64,000 nucleotides of DNA from Pirellulimonas nuda (GTDB lineage Bacteria > Planctomycetota > Planctomycetia > Pirellulales > Lacipirellulaceae). The notes beneath the pieces are model-generated. The model saw only the letters and a list, made by a program, of their open reading frames with translations, was not told the origin of the DNA and did no database searches. The position numbers and the translations under genes were made by a program. Below are positions 7,817 through 15,789 of the stretch, piece by piece (positions within the stretch are counted from its first letter, which is position 1; each line of letters starts with the position of its first letter). The DNA lies in assembly GCF_007750855.1 (NCBI RefSeq), contig NZ_CP036291.1:4464001-4528000 (forward strand), read 5' to 3'.

Positions 7817-8392
7817 TCAAATCCCCGAACTCTCGATGCCGAACTTCAGCGGGAGCTGCGGGTCGCAGTGCCGTTCTGGCGCCAGCTCTTCGAACAGCAG
7901 GCTGGGCTGGATGTCACGGTTGTGCTGGTACTTGCTGCAGTACTCGGTCACCTCGCCGGTGATCTCGTGGTAGAAGATCTGGCAGATCGGCACGCCGGCG
8001 TAGATCCGCACCGGCTGGACCGCGAACATCTCGAGCGTCCAGTAGCCGGCGAATCCCACGTCGCCAAAGCCGGCCGTGACGTGCACGAACAGCCCCAGCC
8101 GACCGACGGAAGAGCGGCCCTCGATCTGCGGCACCAGGTTGTGCGTGGCGGTCCGCTCGACGGTGCGCCCCAGGTAGAGCTGGTTGGGGCTCAGCACCAA
8201 GCCGTCTTGAGGGATCTCGATCCGCCGCACCCGGTTGGCCTTGGCCATGTCGAGCACAACTTCTTCGTACACCATCAGCTCGTTGTGGAGCGTGAGGTTG
8301 TAGCTGTTTGGATTGAGGCGCGACGGCTCGTAGGGATCGATGACGATGTCTTTGCCGAGCCGGCGGGCGATCTCGTTGCCGGAGAGGATCAT
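7817..8392 (-). CDS. dcd: dCTP deaminase
   Basis: Deaminates dCTP to dUTP, the precursor of dUMP for thymidylate synthesis. 191 residues, normal for the family, cytosolic and trimeric in known members. It opens MILSGNEIARRLG; the signature IEGRSSVGRLGLFVH sits near 90-104, and the active-site Glu lies in AGFGDVGFAGYWTLEM. The C-terminus (SKYQHNRDIQPSLLFEEL) is the substrate-closing tail. Whether it also hydrolyses dUTP, as bifunctional homologues do, cannot be decided from sequence by eye. Confidence 0.92.
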   Translation of the reverse strand: MILSGNEIARRLGKDIVIDPYEPSRLNPNSYNLTLHNELMVYEEVVLDMAKANRVRRIEIPQDGLVLSPNQLYLGRTVERTATHNLVPQIEGRSSVGRLGLFVHVTAGFGDVGFAGYWTLEMFAVQPVRIYAGVPICQIFYHEITGEVTEYCSKYQHNRDIQPSLLFEELAPERHCDPQLPLKFGIESSGI

Positions 8393-8410
8393 GAGGGGCT
8401 ACGCTTTAAG

Positions 8411-8693
8411 GTTTTGACCACGGATGGCACGGATTTCACGGATGATGACGGACGGAAGATGGCCACAAAGAAGCACAAAAAGCACAAGAACGAAGGTGCA
8501 TAGACCAATCCGAAATGACCGAGAGATCAAGAGAGTTCAACAAGCATCGGTCAATAGGGCTTGGTCGCTAGGCCTTCTTCTTTGTGCTTCTTTGTGGCTA
8601 TCGTCCGAATCCGTGTTGTCCGTGGTTCGTTTATGGGTCCGTCCGTCTTGGTGCTTCTTCGTGCCTTTTCGTGGCTATCGTCCCTCCAGCCCG
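8411..8693. repeat. Nested intergenic hairpin (outer family E, inner family C arms)
   Basis: Outer arms: 8416-8443 (GACCACGGATGGCACGG) and 8607-8628 (ATCCGTGTTGTCCGTGG). Inner arms: 8458-8496 (ATGGCCACAAAGAAGCAC) and 8573-8606 (GTGCTTCTTTGTGGCTATCG). A further family C right arm follows at 8641-8693 and contains the stop codon of nth. The same outer-plus-inner order occurs at 49968-50212 around an unrelated core. Confidence 0.7.
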
Positions 8694-9346
8694 ATGCGAG
8701 GGCAGAAGCCGGCCATCGAGCAGGCATCGCACTTGGCGCGTCGCGCGCCGCACACGGCCCTCCCATGGTGGATCATGCGGTGCGAAAAGTCGATCCACTG
8801 TTTCTTCGGAAGCACCTCCATCAGGTCGCGTTCGGCCCGGACCGCGTCGGTTTGATCGGTTAGGCCGAGCCGGCGGCTGAGGCGGCCGACGTGGGTGTCG
8901 ACCACCACGCCGCTGGGGATGCCGTAGGCGGTGCCGAGCACGACGCTGGCCGTCTTGCGGCCGACGCCGGCCAGGCCGACCAGGGTCTCGAGGTCGCGCG
9001 GCGGCTGCCCGTCGTGCTTCTGGACCAGCTCTGTGCAGCAGGCCTTGATCGCTTTGGCCTTGTTGCGGAAGAAGCCGGTGCTCTTGACCAGGGTTTCCAG
9101 CTTGGCGATCGGCAGCCCGGCGAGGTCGGCGGCCGTGGGGTACTTCGCGAACAGCACCTTGGTGACCAGGTTCACGCGCTCGTCGGTGCACTGGGCCGAG
9201 AGGATGGTGGCCACCAGCAGCTGCAGGGGCGAGTCGAACCGCAGGGCGCACTCGGCGTCGGGGTAGTCGGCCCGCAGCCGGCGGACGACCCGGGCGGCCT
9301 GTTTCTTGCGCTCGGGGAGGTCGTCGCTGGGGGCCTTCTTGGCCAT
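8675..9346 (-). CDS. nth: Endonuclease III (DNA glycosylase/AP lyase)
   Basis: Removes oxidised pyrimidines and nicks the abasic site in base excision repair. 223 residues. The helix-hairpin-helix reads LVGLAGVGRKTASVVLG with the catalytic Lys, the catalytic Asp is in VVVDTHVGRLSRRLG, and the C-terminal iron-sulfur loop has the exact C-X6-C-X2-C-X5-C spacing (VCGARRAKCDACSMAGFC). The last codons and stop (GR, TAG) come from the arm of the family C intergenic repeat, so the gene's 3' end has been remodelled by that element. Confidence 0.95.
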   Translation of the reverse strand: MAKKAPSDDLPERKKQAARVVRRLRADYPDAECALRFDSPLQLLVATILSAQCTDERVNLVTKVLFAKYPTAADLAGLPIAKLETLVKSTGFFRNKAKAIKACCTELVQKHDGQPPRDLETLVGLAGVGRKTASVVLGTAYGIPSGVVVDTHVGRLSRRLGLTDQTDAVRAERDLMEVLPKKQWIDFSHRMIHHGRAVCGARRAKCDACSMAGFCPRIGLEGR

Positions 9347-9537
9347 ACAGGGGTCGGCGGTAGTAGGGGGCGAACAGGCGGACGGGGTCGTAGGGCCTGG
9401 GTGGCGGGGGCGCGCCGCTTGGGTGGAAGCCCCCGCGGCGGAGGAGCTAGATCTGCCCCGGCAGGGGCGTCCGCGTCACGTTGGTAGAACAACCGCCATT
9501 CTCAGGCGTAAGATAGGGGTGTCAACCGGGGTGAATC

Positions 9538-9566
9538 TTGACCTAACTCCCGCGACAACCTAGGCT
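9538..9566 (+). promoter_or_regulatory. Candidate sigma-70 promoter for the Bax1-I gene
   Basis: TTGACC at 9538-9543 and TAGGCT at 9561-9566 are spaced by 17 bases, leaving a leader of about 65 bases before the ATG at 9637. Matched by eye to the consensus. Confidence 0.4.
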
Positions 9567-9636
9567 TACCTAGCTGCCCGGCGTGCGGATGCACGGCCGG
9601 GCAAGCCCCAGAACCAAAGTCCTCGGAGTTCGATCG

Positions 9637-10401
9637 ATGAGCTACGCCACGTCCCAAGCCGCCAACCCCTACGCGTCGTTCGGCAGCAGCGTCGCCGACG
9701 CGGCGCCGGCCGAACGCACCGCGTTTGTCCGCAAGACCTACACCCACCTCGCCGCGGCGATCTACGCGTTCGCCGCGATCGAGTGGGCGATCTTCTCGAT
9801 GTTCGACGTCAACGGCTTCATGGAGCGGTCGATCAACGACGGCAGCTTCAAGATGATCTCGCTCGTGATGTTCTTTGGGTTCGTCGGCGTCTCCTGGATC
9901 GCCAACGGTTGGGCCCGCTCCGACACGTCGGTCGGCAAGCAGTACGCGGGTCTGTTCCTCTACGTGCTGGCGCAGGCCGTGTTCTTTGTGCCGCTGCTGT
10001 GGATGGCGAGCCACTTCTCAATGCAGGTGACCGACGGTCAGGCGATCGGCGTGATCCCGGCCGCGGGCGTGGCGACCCTGGCGATCTTCGGCGGTCTCAC
10101 CGCCTTCGTTTGGATGTCTGGCAAGGACTTTTCCTTCCTAGGCATGTGGCTCGGCGTCGCCAGCATGGCCGTATTCGCCCTGATCGTCGCGAGCATGATT
10201 TTCGGCTTCGACCTGGGCGTGCTGTTCAGCGTGGGGATGATCGCCTTTGCCGCCGCGTACATCGTTTACGACACCTCCAACGTCATGCACCAATACCGCC
10301 CGGGGCAGCACGTCGCGGCCTCGCTGGCGTTGTTCGCGTCGGTGGCGCTGCTGTTCTGGTACATCCTTTCGTTCCTGATGCGGATGTCGAGCCGCGACTG
10401 A
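9637..10401 (+). CDS. Bax inhibitor-1/YccA-family membrane protein
   Basis: 254 residues from the ATG at 9637, which has CGGAG about 9 bases upstream; an earlier in-frame ATG would add 18 unlikely residues. About seven membrane helices are visible (for example AAAIYAFAAIEWAIF, MISLVMFFGFVGVSW and LALFASVALLFWYILSF). The C-terminal AAAYIVYDTSNVMHQY is the characteristic late motif of the Bax1-I family, in which paired acidic residues form a pH-sensitive calcium-leak gate. The cellular role in bacteria is poorly defined. It is an inner-membrane protein, downstream of a candidate promoter at 9538. Confidence 0.85.
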   Translation: MSYATSQAANPYASFGSSVADAAPAERTAFVRKTYTHLAAAIYAFAAIEWAIFSMFDVNGFMERSINDGSFKMISLVMFFGFVGVSWIANGWARSDTSVGKQYAGLFLYVLAQAVFFVPLLWMASHFSMQVTDGQAIGVIPAAGVATLAIFGGLTAFVWMSGKDFSFLGMWLGVASMAVFALIVASMIFGFDLGVLFSVGMIAFAAAYIVYDTSNVMHQYRPGQHVAASLALFASVALLFWYILSFLMRMSSRD

Positions 10402-10433
10402 GCGGGAATGTCCAACGACTGGGCGACAAACCA

Positions 10434-10841
10434 TTGTCTACCGGCAACCCAACAGACGACGGCGCCGAGGGCCTTTTTGCCCGCGGCGCCGTTCTGTTTG
10501 ACGCCGGGCACTACTTTGCCGCCCACGACGTGTGGGAGGAGCTGTGGACCGGCTACCGCGGGCCCCTGCGGAATTTCTACAAGGGGCTCATCCAATCGGC
10601 GGTCGCGCTCTACCATTACTCGCGGGGCAACCTGCATGGCGCCCGCAAGCTGTGGCGGAGCAGCACGGAGTACTTGCGGCCCTTTGCGCCGCTGTGTCGC
10701 GGGCTGGACGTAGACCGCTTCTTGGCCGAGCACGAGCGGTGTTTTGCCGACGTCATGGCGAGCGACGCCCCCCAGCCGCTGGCCCAGCGTCTGCCGCCCC
10801 GTTTTCACCCGCCCCGTGAGGGGGTTGGAGCGTCGTCATGA
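10434..10841 (+). CDS. DUF309 domain protein
   Basis: About 135 residues. The DUF309 signature GHYFAAHDVWEELWTGYRG is followed by NFYKGLIQSAVALYHYSRGN, an all-helical fold of unknown function. No ATG is in frame after the upstream gene's stop; TTG at 10434 is the most plausible start, but the true start is uncertain. The stop overlaps the start of the LON-domain gene by 4 bases (ATGA), so the two are translationally coupled. Confidence 0.75.
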   Translation: MSTGNPTDDGAEGLFARGAVLFDAGHYFAAHDVWEELWTGYRGPLRNFYKGLIQSAVALYHYSRGNLHGARKLWRSSTEYLRPFAPLCRGLDVDRFLAEHERCFADVMASDAPQPLAQRLPPRFHPPREGVGASS

Positions 10842-11527
10842 ACGAATGGGACCTCTCCGACGTTGAGTTCGACGAAACCAAGTTCGGGGGCGCGGCCCGG
10901 CTCTTCCCGCTGCCGGACCTCGTGCTGTTCCCCCATGTCGTGCAGCCGCTGCACGTGTTTGAGGACCGCTATCGGGAGATGCTCGAGGACGCGGTCGCGG
11001 ACGACTCGTTGATCGCTATCGCGATGTTCGAGCCGGGCTGGGAGATGGACTACGACAGCCGGCCGCCGCTGGCGCCGGTGGCCTGCTTGGGCAAGGTGAT
11101 CGCCCACAACCGCCTAGACGACGGCCGGTACAACCTGCTGCTGCTGGGCGTGCGACGGGTGACCATCGTGCGAGAACTGGCGCCGCTGCGGTCGTTCCGG
11201 CAGGCCGAGGTGCAGATCGTCCACGAGCAGCAGGGCGCCTTGCCGCCCGAGCTGCGCCGTTCGCTGGTAGAAGCATTCCGCAGCCGGCTCCCCGCCCACC
11301 TGGCGGACGAGGACCTGTCGCACTTGCTCTCCGACGGGCTGCCGATGCGGGCGCTGACCGACCTGGTGGCCTACGCCCTGCCGCTCCCCGCGGAGCTCAA
11401 GCGGCGGCTGCTCGGCGAGCCGATCGTGGGCCAGCGGGCCCGGCTGCTGCTGAAGCACCTGCGCGAGTCGCCGGGAGGCCCGGGAACGCGGCGAGGCGAG
11501 TTCCCGCCGCCGTTCAGCGACAACTGA
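10838..11527 (+). CDS. LON substrate-binding (N-terminal) domain protein
   Basis: 229 residues corresponding to the N-terminal substrate-binding domain of Lon protease without its ATPase or protease parts. The opening ARLFPLPDLVLFPHVVQPLH and later FEDRYREML, CLGKVIAHNRL and DGRYNLLLLGVRRVTI are classic for the family. Stand-alone LON-domain proteins are common; a chaperone-like or adaptor role is presumed, with no demonstrated reaction. It starts inside the ATGA overlap with the DUF309 gene. Confidence 0.85.
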   Translation: MNEWDLSDVEFDETKFGGAARLFPLPDLVLFPHVVQPLHVFEDRYREMLEDAVADDSLIAIAMFEPGWEMDYDSRPPLAPVACLGKVIAHNRLDDGRYNLLLLGVRRVTIVRELAPLRSFRQAEVQIVHEQQGALPPELRRSLVEAFRSRLPAHLADEDLSHLLSDGLPMRALTDLVAYALPLPAELKRRLLGEPIVGQRARLLLKHLRESPGGPGTRRGEFPPPFSDN

Positions 11528-11534
11528 CGGACGA

Positions 11535-11682
11535 GGATGGCCACGAAAAGGCACGAAAAGCACAAAGACGAGGATGAAACCTAACCGAACCGCACTGACC
11601 CAACGCGCAGAACAGTTCGGACATCGCTCGTTCGCCGAGATTTTGTCTTTGTGCTTTTTGTGCCTTTTTGTGGCCAACGTCC
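11535..11682. repeat. Intergenic hairpin, family C
   Basis: Arms 11535-11569 and 11645-11682 pair along about 35 positions (TGGCCACGAAAAGGCACG against TGCCTTTTTGTGGCC). The core of about 75 bases shows no similarity to the cores of the related elements at 8411 and 49968. It begins directly after the LON-domain stop codon. Confidence 0.75.
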
Positions 11683-11767
11683 TTGGCCCTCCCATTCGGG
11701 CCCAAACTGCCACGGCGTGGCTGACTAGAATAGGCCGGTAGCACTTCCCCTGCCTGCCGAGCCGACG

Positions 11768-12385
11768 ATGCCCGACCACCTAGAAGACCTCCCCGCCAAG
11801 CCCAGCCGTGTAGCGCCCGTTGCCGACGGCGTCGACCATCCACGCTTGCAGAACGCCATCCGTGAGCTGCTGCTCGCCGTGGGTGAGGACCCCGACCGCG
11901 AGGGGCTGCGCGAGACCCCCGCACGCGTCGCCCGGATGTACGCCGAGATGTTCGCCGGGCTGCGGCTCGACCCCGCGCTGCGGCTGCGGAAGTTCTTTAC
12001 CGAGAAGTACGACGAGATCGTGCTGGTGCGAGACATCGGCTTCACCAGCATGTGCGAGCACCACCTGCTCCCGTTCAGCGGCAAGGCCCATATCGGCTAC
12101 CTGCCGGACGGCCGGGTAGTGGGGCTGAGCAAGCTGGCGCGGGTGGTGGAAGACGTGTCCCGTCGGCCGCAGGTGCAGGAGCGGATGACCGAGACCATCG
12201 CCGAGCTGCTCATCTCCGAACTCAACGTGAAAGGAGTGGCGGTCGTCGTCGAGGCAGAGCACTCCTGCATGAGCATGCGCGGCGTGAAAAAGGCGGGCGC
12301 GGTGTGCGTTACTTCGTCGATGAAGGGCATCTTCCGCACGAATCCCTCGAGCCGCGCGGAAGTAATGGCGTTGATCCGCGGATGA
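11768..12385 (+). CDS. folE: GTP cyclohydrolase I
   Basis: Converts GTP to 7,8-dihydroneopterin triphosphate, the first step of folate and related pterin synthesis. 205 residues, full length. Zinc and active-site signatures: [20 protein letters not shown] near 96-115, then [20 protein letters not shown] near 165-184, containing the second cysteine ligand. The N-terminal ~25 residues are poorly conserved, as usual. It is a single gene preceded by the family C hairpin. Confidence 0.95.
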   Translation: MPDHLEDLPAKPSRVAPVADGVDHPRLQNAIRELLLAVGEDPDREGLRETPARVARMYAEMFAGLRLDPALRLRKFFTEKYDEIVLVRDIGFTSMCEHHLLPFSGKAHIGYLPDGRVVGLSKLARVVEDVSRRPQVQERMTETIAELLISELNVKGVAVVVEAEHSCMSMRGVKKAGAVCVTSSMKGIFRTNPSSRAEVMALIRG

Positions 12386-12390
12386 AGTTG

Positions 12391-12453
12391 ACCACGGGGT
12401 CGCGGAGCAGAATTTGGAGCCGCCGTCCGTCTCTGTGCTCTCCGCGACGCCGT
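12391..12453. repeat. Short inverted repeat downstream of folE
   Basis: GTCGCGGAG at 12399-12407 pairs with CTCCGCGAC at 12440-12448, with partial pairing on either side. It begins six bases after the folE stop and could serve as a terminator, but lacks a T-run. Confidence 0.45.
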
Positions 12454-12580
12454 AATTCGTCGTCTGACAGCCTAGAGCAACCCCCTCCGCAACTGCTAAG
12501 CTGATGGGCTGCGTCGCTCCGCTCCGCCGCCATCCACCAACGGCCAGTCGCCAGGCCCCGATCCCGCACCCTCCCCGCGC

Positions 12581-15529
12581 ATGGAATCCGATCGGAAGCG
12601 GATCGAAGAAGACCTCCGCGGACTCATTGAGGGAGAGGTCCGCTGCGACGGCCCCTACCTGCGGCTGTTTGCCACGGATGGCAGCATCTACGACGAGACC
12701 CCCGTGGCGGTGGTCGCGCCGCGGCTGCGGGCCGACATCGTCGCGGTCGTCCGCTACGCCGCAGAGAACCGGATCCCGGTGCACGCCCGCGGCGCCGGTT
12801 CGGGGCTCGCGGGGGGTGCGGTCGGCCCCGGGATCGTCATCGACTTCGCCCGTCACATGCACCGCATCACGCAGGTGTCGGACGACTCGGTCCGCGTGCT
12901 GCCCGGCTGCACGTTGGCGGACCTGAACCGCCGGCTGCGGCCCCAGAAGCGGCTCTTCGGGCCCGACCCGGCCAACGCAGAGGTGACGACGCTCGGCGGC
13001 TCGATCGCGGTCAACTCCAGCGGCAGCCGGTTCGCTGCGTACGGCGCGGTGGGCGACCATTTGCGATCGGCCACGGTGGTGCTTGCCGACGGCGAGACGG
13101 TGACGCTGGAGCGTCGACCGGCGCCGGACGACCGGCCAACCGCCGAGGGGGGGGCGCCCCCCGATCGATCCGCCAGGCTGGCGCGCGAGGTGCACGCGCT
13201 GTGGAAGCGACGTCGCTCGTTGCTCGAAGAGCGGCGCCCCAAGACGCTCGTCGATTCCAGCGGTTACGCGCTGTGCAAGGCCAACAGCGACAGCCACGTC
13301 GACCTTGCGAGGCTGATGGCCGGCAGCGAAGGGACGCTGGGGCTGCTGGTGGAGGCAGAGCTCGCCACCCAGACGCCGCCGGCGGCCTCGGGCGTGGCGC
13401 TGCTGCTTTTCGACAGCCTGGACCGCGCGGCGCAGGCGGTGGAGTGCGTCGCCCCGCTCGGCCCCAGCGCTTGCGACCTGATGGACCGGCGGCACATCAG
13501 CCTGGCCCGAGACATGGACGTCCGCTACGAGCTGATGATCCCGGGCGCCGCGGAGTCGGTCCTGCTGGTGGAGTTTTTCGGAGCAGACCAGGACGAGGTC
13601 GACGACCGGCTGCACCGGGCGATCGATACGGCGCAGCGCGAGTCCGCGCTCGCCGCGGGTTCGCTCATCGCGGCGGACGACCTCGATCGCGAGCTCTTCT
13701 GGCGGCTCAGCAAGCAGTACGCCCCCACGCTGCAACGCGCCCGCGGCGTCCGCCGGCCGATGCCCGGGATCGAGGACATCGCGGTCCCTCCGGCCGGGCT
13801 CACCGTGTTTCTGCGGCACGTGCAGGACACGCTGCGGCGGCGTCAGATCACCGCGAGCGTATTCGGCCACGCGGCGCACGGGCAGTTGCACATCCGTCCG
13901 TTCCTCGACCTGCACAAGCACGAGGACGTGACCGCTTTTGAGGGGCTCGCAGAAGAGCTGTACGACAAGGCGTGGCTGCTGGGCGGAACGATGAGCGGTG
14001 AGCACGGCGACGGCCGCAGCCGGACCCCGTTCGCCGTGCGGCAGCACGGGCCGGTGGCCAGTGTGTTCCGTGAGCTGAAGATGCTGTTCGACCCCGAAGG
14101 GGTGCTGAACCCCGGGAAGGTGGTTCCGGCCTCCGGGGGGAGGTTCGACCGCCCGCTGCGGTTCGCGCCGCTGCCGGTGATCGGGCAGCCGGACGGACGC
14201 GCCGCGGACGACCTGCAAGCGGGGTGGTCCATCGCCGAGGCCGCGGCGGCCGCGGATGCCTGCAACGGCTGCGGGACCTGCCGGTCGCGGGCCGACGACC
14301 TGCGGATGTGCCCCATCTTCCGGTTCACGCCGCGCGAAGAAGCCTCGCCGCGCGCCAAGGCGAACCTCGTGCGGAGCGCCCTGTCGGGCCAGCTCCCGCC
14401 GACGGCGTTGTCGGAGGACGCCTCGCGTGAGGTGGCCGACCTGTGCGTCCATTGCCACATGTGCCGACAAGAGTGCCCCGCGGGGGTAGACGTCCCCCGC
14501 TTGGCCGTTGAGATCAAGGCGAACCACCTGTTGGCGCACGGCGTACGACCTGCGCAGTGGTGGATGGCCAACATCGTCCGCGTCAGCCGGTGGGGCTCGC
14601 GTTTCCCGAGAGTCGCGAACTGGGCCCTTGGAAACCGCGCCGCGCGCTGGCTGCTGGATAAAGGGTTTGACCTCAGCCAGGCCCACCGCCTGCCGACGGT
14701 TCACGGCAGGACCTACCTGAGCCGCGCCTCGCAACGCGGCGCCGAGCCGGCGACCCCCCGCGGGCGGGCCTTCTACTTCGTGGACACCTACGCAAACCAC
14801 TACGACCCAGAACTCGGCGAAGCCTTCACCGCCGTTCTCCAGCACTGCGGCGTCGCCGTCGAGTGTCCCGCGGATCAGGACCAGTCGGCGATGCCGCTGA
14901 TCGCGCAGGGGCACTTGGAGCCGGCGCGGAAGATCGCCCAGCGCAATGTAGAACGCCTCGCCGAAGCGGTGCGCCGCGGCGCCACCATCGTGGCGACCGA
15001 GCCCTCGGCGGTGCTCGCGTTGACGCACGAGTACCTCTGGCTGCTGCCCGACGAGCCCGACGCTCGGCTTGTCGCGGAGCACGCCCGCGAGGCGTGTCAC
15101 TACTTGTGGGGACTGCACCAGCGGGGCGTGCTGCGGCTCGACCTGGGGCCGGTGCGGGGTCGCGTGGCCTACCACGTGCCTTGCCACCTGCGGGCGTTGG
15201 GCATCGGCGCCCCGGCCGAGAACCTGCTGGGGCTTGTGCCGGAGCTGCGTTTGACGCGGCTCGACAAGGGCTGCAGCGGCATGGCGGGCCTGTACGGCCT
15301 GCGTCGCAAGAACTACCGCAGCAGCCTGCGCGCGGGGCTGCCGATGCTGACCTCGCTGCGCGACGGCCCGTTCGACTTCGCCACCACCGAGTGCAGCACC
15401 TGCCAACTGCAGATGACGGGCGCCTCGCCTCGGGCGACGATCCACCCCATCAAGCTGCTGGCGGCCAGCTACGGGCTGGCGCCGCGGGTCGCGGAGCAGG
15501 TGGCCGCCGCCGTGGGGGACGAGACGTGA
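12581..15529 (+). CDS. FAD-linked oxidase fused to Fe-S/CCG reductase domains (D-lactate/glycolate dehydrogenase type)
   Basis: 982 residues combining GlcD-like and GlpC/GlcF-like parts. FAD-binding domain about 30-230 (HARGAGSGLAGGAVGPG, then GPDPANAEVTTLGGSIA). FAD-linked oxidase C-terminal domain about 240-525 ending EHGDGRSRTPF and FDPEGVLNPGKVVP. Two [4Fe-4S] clusters: CNGCGTC near 562 and CVHCHMCRQECP near 621. Two CCG-type cysteine-rich domains at the end (YHVPCHLRALGIG, DKGCSGMAGLYG). It resembles Dld-type respiratory 2-hydroxyacid dehydrogenases acting at the inner face of the membrane; the substrate is not determined. The stop overlaps the moaD start by 4 bases. Confidence 0.85.
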   Translation: MESDRKRIEEDLRGLIEGEVRCDGPYLRLFATDGSIYDETPVAVVAPRLRADIVAVVRYAAENRIPVHARGAGSGLAGGAVGPGIVIDFARHMHRITQVSDDSVRVLPGCTLADLNRRLRPQKRLFGPDPANAEVTTLGGSIAVNSSGSRFAAYGAVGDHLRSATVVLADGETVTLERRPAPDDRPTAEGGAPPDRSARLAREVHALWKRRRSLLEERRPKTLVDSSGYALCKANSDSHVDLARLMAGSEGTLGLLVEAELATQTPPAASGVALLLFDSLDRAAQAVECVAPLGPSACDLMDRRHISLARDMDVRYELMIPGAAESVLLVEFFGADQDEVDDRLHRAIDTAQRESALAAGSLIAADDLDRELFWRLSKQYAPTLQRARGVRRPMPGIEDIAVPPAGLTVFLRHVQDTLRRRQITASVFGHAAHGQLHIRPFLDLHKHEDVTAFEGLAEELYDKAWLLGGTMSGEHGDGRSRTPFAVRQHGPVASVFRELKMLFDPEGVLNPGKVVPASGGRFDRPLRFAPLPVIGQPDGRAADDLQAGWSIAEAAAAADACNGCGTCRSRADDLRMCPIFRFTPREEASPRAKANLVRSALSGQLPPTALSEDASREVADLCVHCHMCRQECPAGVDVPRLAVEIKANHLLAHGVRPAQWWMANIVRVSRWGSRFPRVANWALGNRAARWLLDKGFDLSQAHRLPTVHGRTYLSRASQRGAEPATPRGRAFYFVDTYANHYDPELGEAFTAVLQHCGVAVECPADQDQSAMPLIAQGHLEPARKIAQRNVERLAEAVRRGATIVATEPSAVLALTHEYLWLLPDEPDARLVAEHAREACHYLWGLHQRGVLRLDLGPVRGRVAYHVPCHLRALGIGAPAENLLGLVPELRLTRLDKGCSGMAGLYGLRRKNYRSSLRAGLPMLTSLRDGPFDFATTECSTCQLQMTGASPRATIHPIKLLAASYGLAPRVAEQVAAAVGDET

Positions 15530-15771
15530 AGGTCCGGGTACAATTATTCGCGGGCGCTCGCGAAGCGGCCGGTGTGGAGTTCGTGGACGTGGCCTTCCCG
15601 GCCGGGTCCGCGAGCGAACACTGCCTTGCCGCGATCGCGGTCCAACATCCGTCGCTGGCCGCCCTGGCAAAGTCGTCTCGGTTGGCGATCGACGACCGCT
15701 ACCTGGCCCTCGACGAACCGGTCCCGCAGGGCCGGCCGCTTGCGCTGATCCCGCCGGTGAGCGGCGGCTAG
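15526..15771 (+). CDS. moaD: MoaD, molybdopterin synthase small subunit
   Basis: 81 residues from a GTG start at 15526 inside the GTGA overlap with the preceding oxidoreductase. It opens VKVRVQLFAGAREAAG and ends PPVSGG: the double glycine is the site that is adenylated and then thiocarboxylated to carry sulfur for molybdopterin. Ubiquitin-like fold. The next gene supplies MoaE and MoaA, so three pathway functions are adjacent. The coupling to a flavin/Fe-S oxidoreductase is unusual. Confidence 0.9.
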   Translation: MKVRVQLFAGAREAAGVEFVDVAFPAGSASEHCLAAIAVQHPSLAALAKSSRLAIDDRYLALDEPVPQGRPLALIPPVSGG

Positions 15772-15789
15772 CCGGTTGCGCTCAAGAAC

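Noticed and set aside
9783..10433. Upstream extension of the DUF309 frame through the Bax1-I gene
   Set aside because: The long frame overlaps a well-supported membrane protein in another frame, and only the part after its stop resembles DUF309.
11780..15670. A 1,296-codon open frame on the minus strand opposite folE and the FAD/Fe-S oxidoreductase
   Set aside because: The plus strand carries recognisable families over the whole stretch. The antisense frame is Arg/Ala/Gly/Pro/His-rich with no domain, the usual shadow in high-GC DNA.
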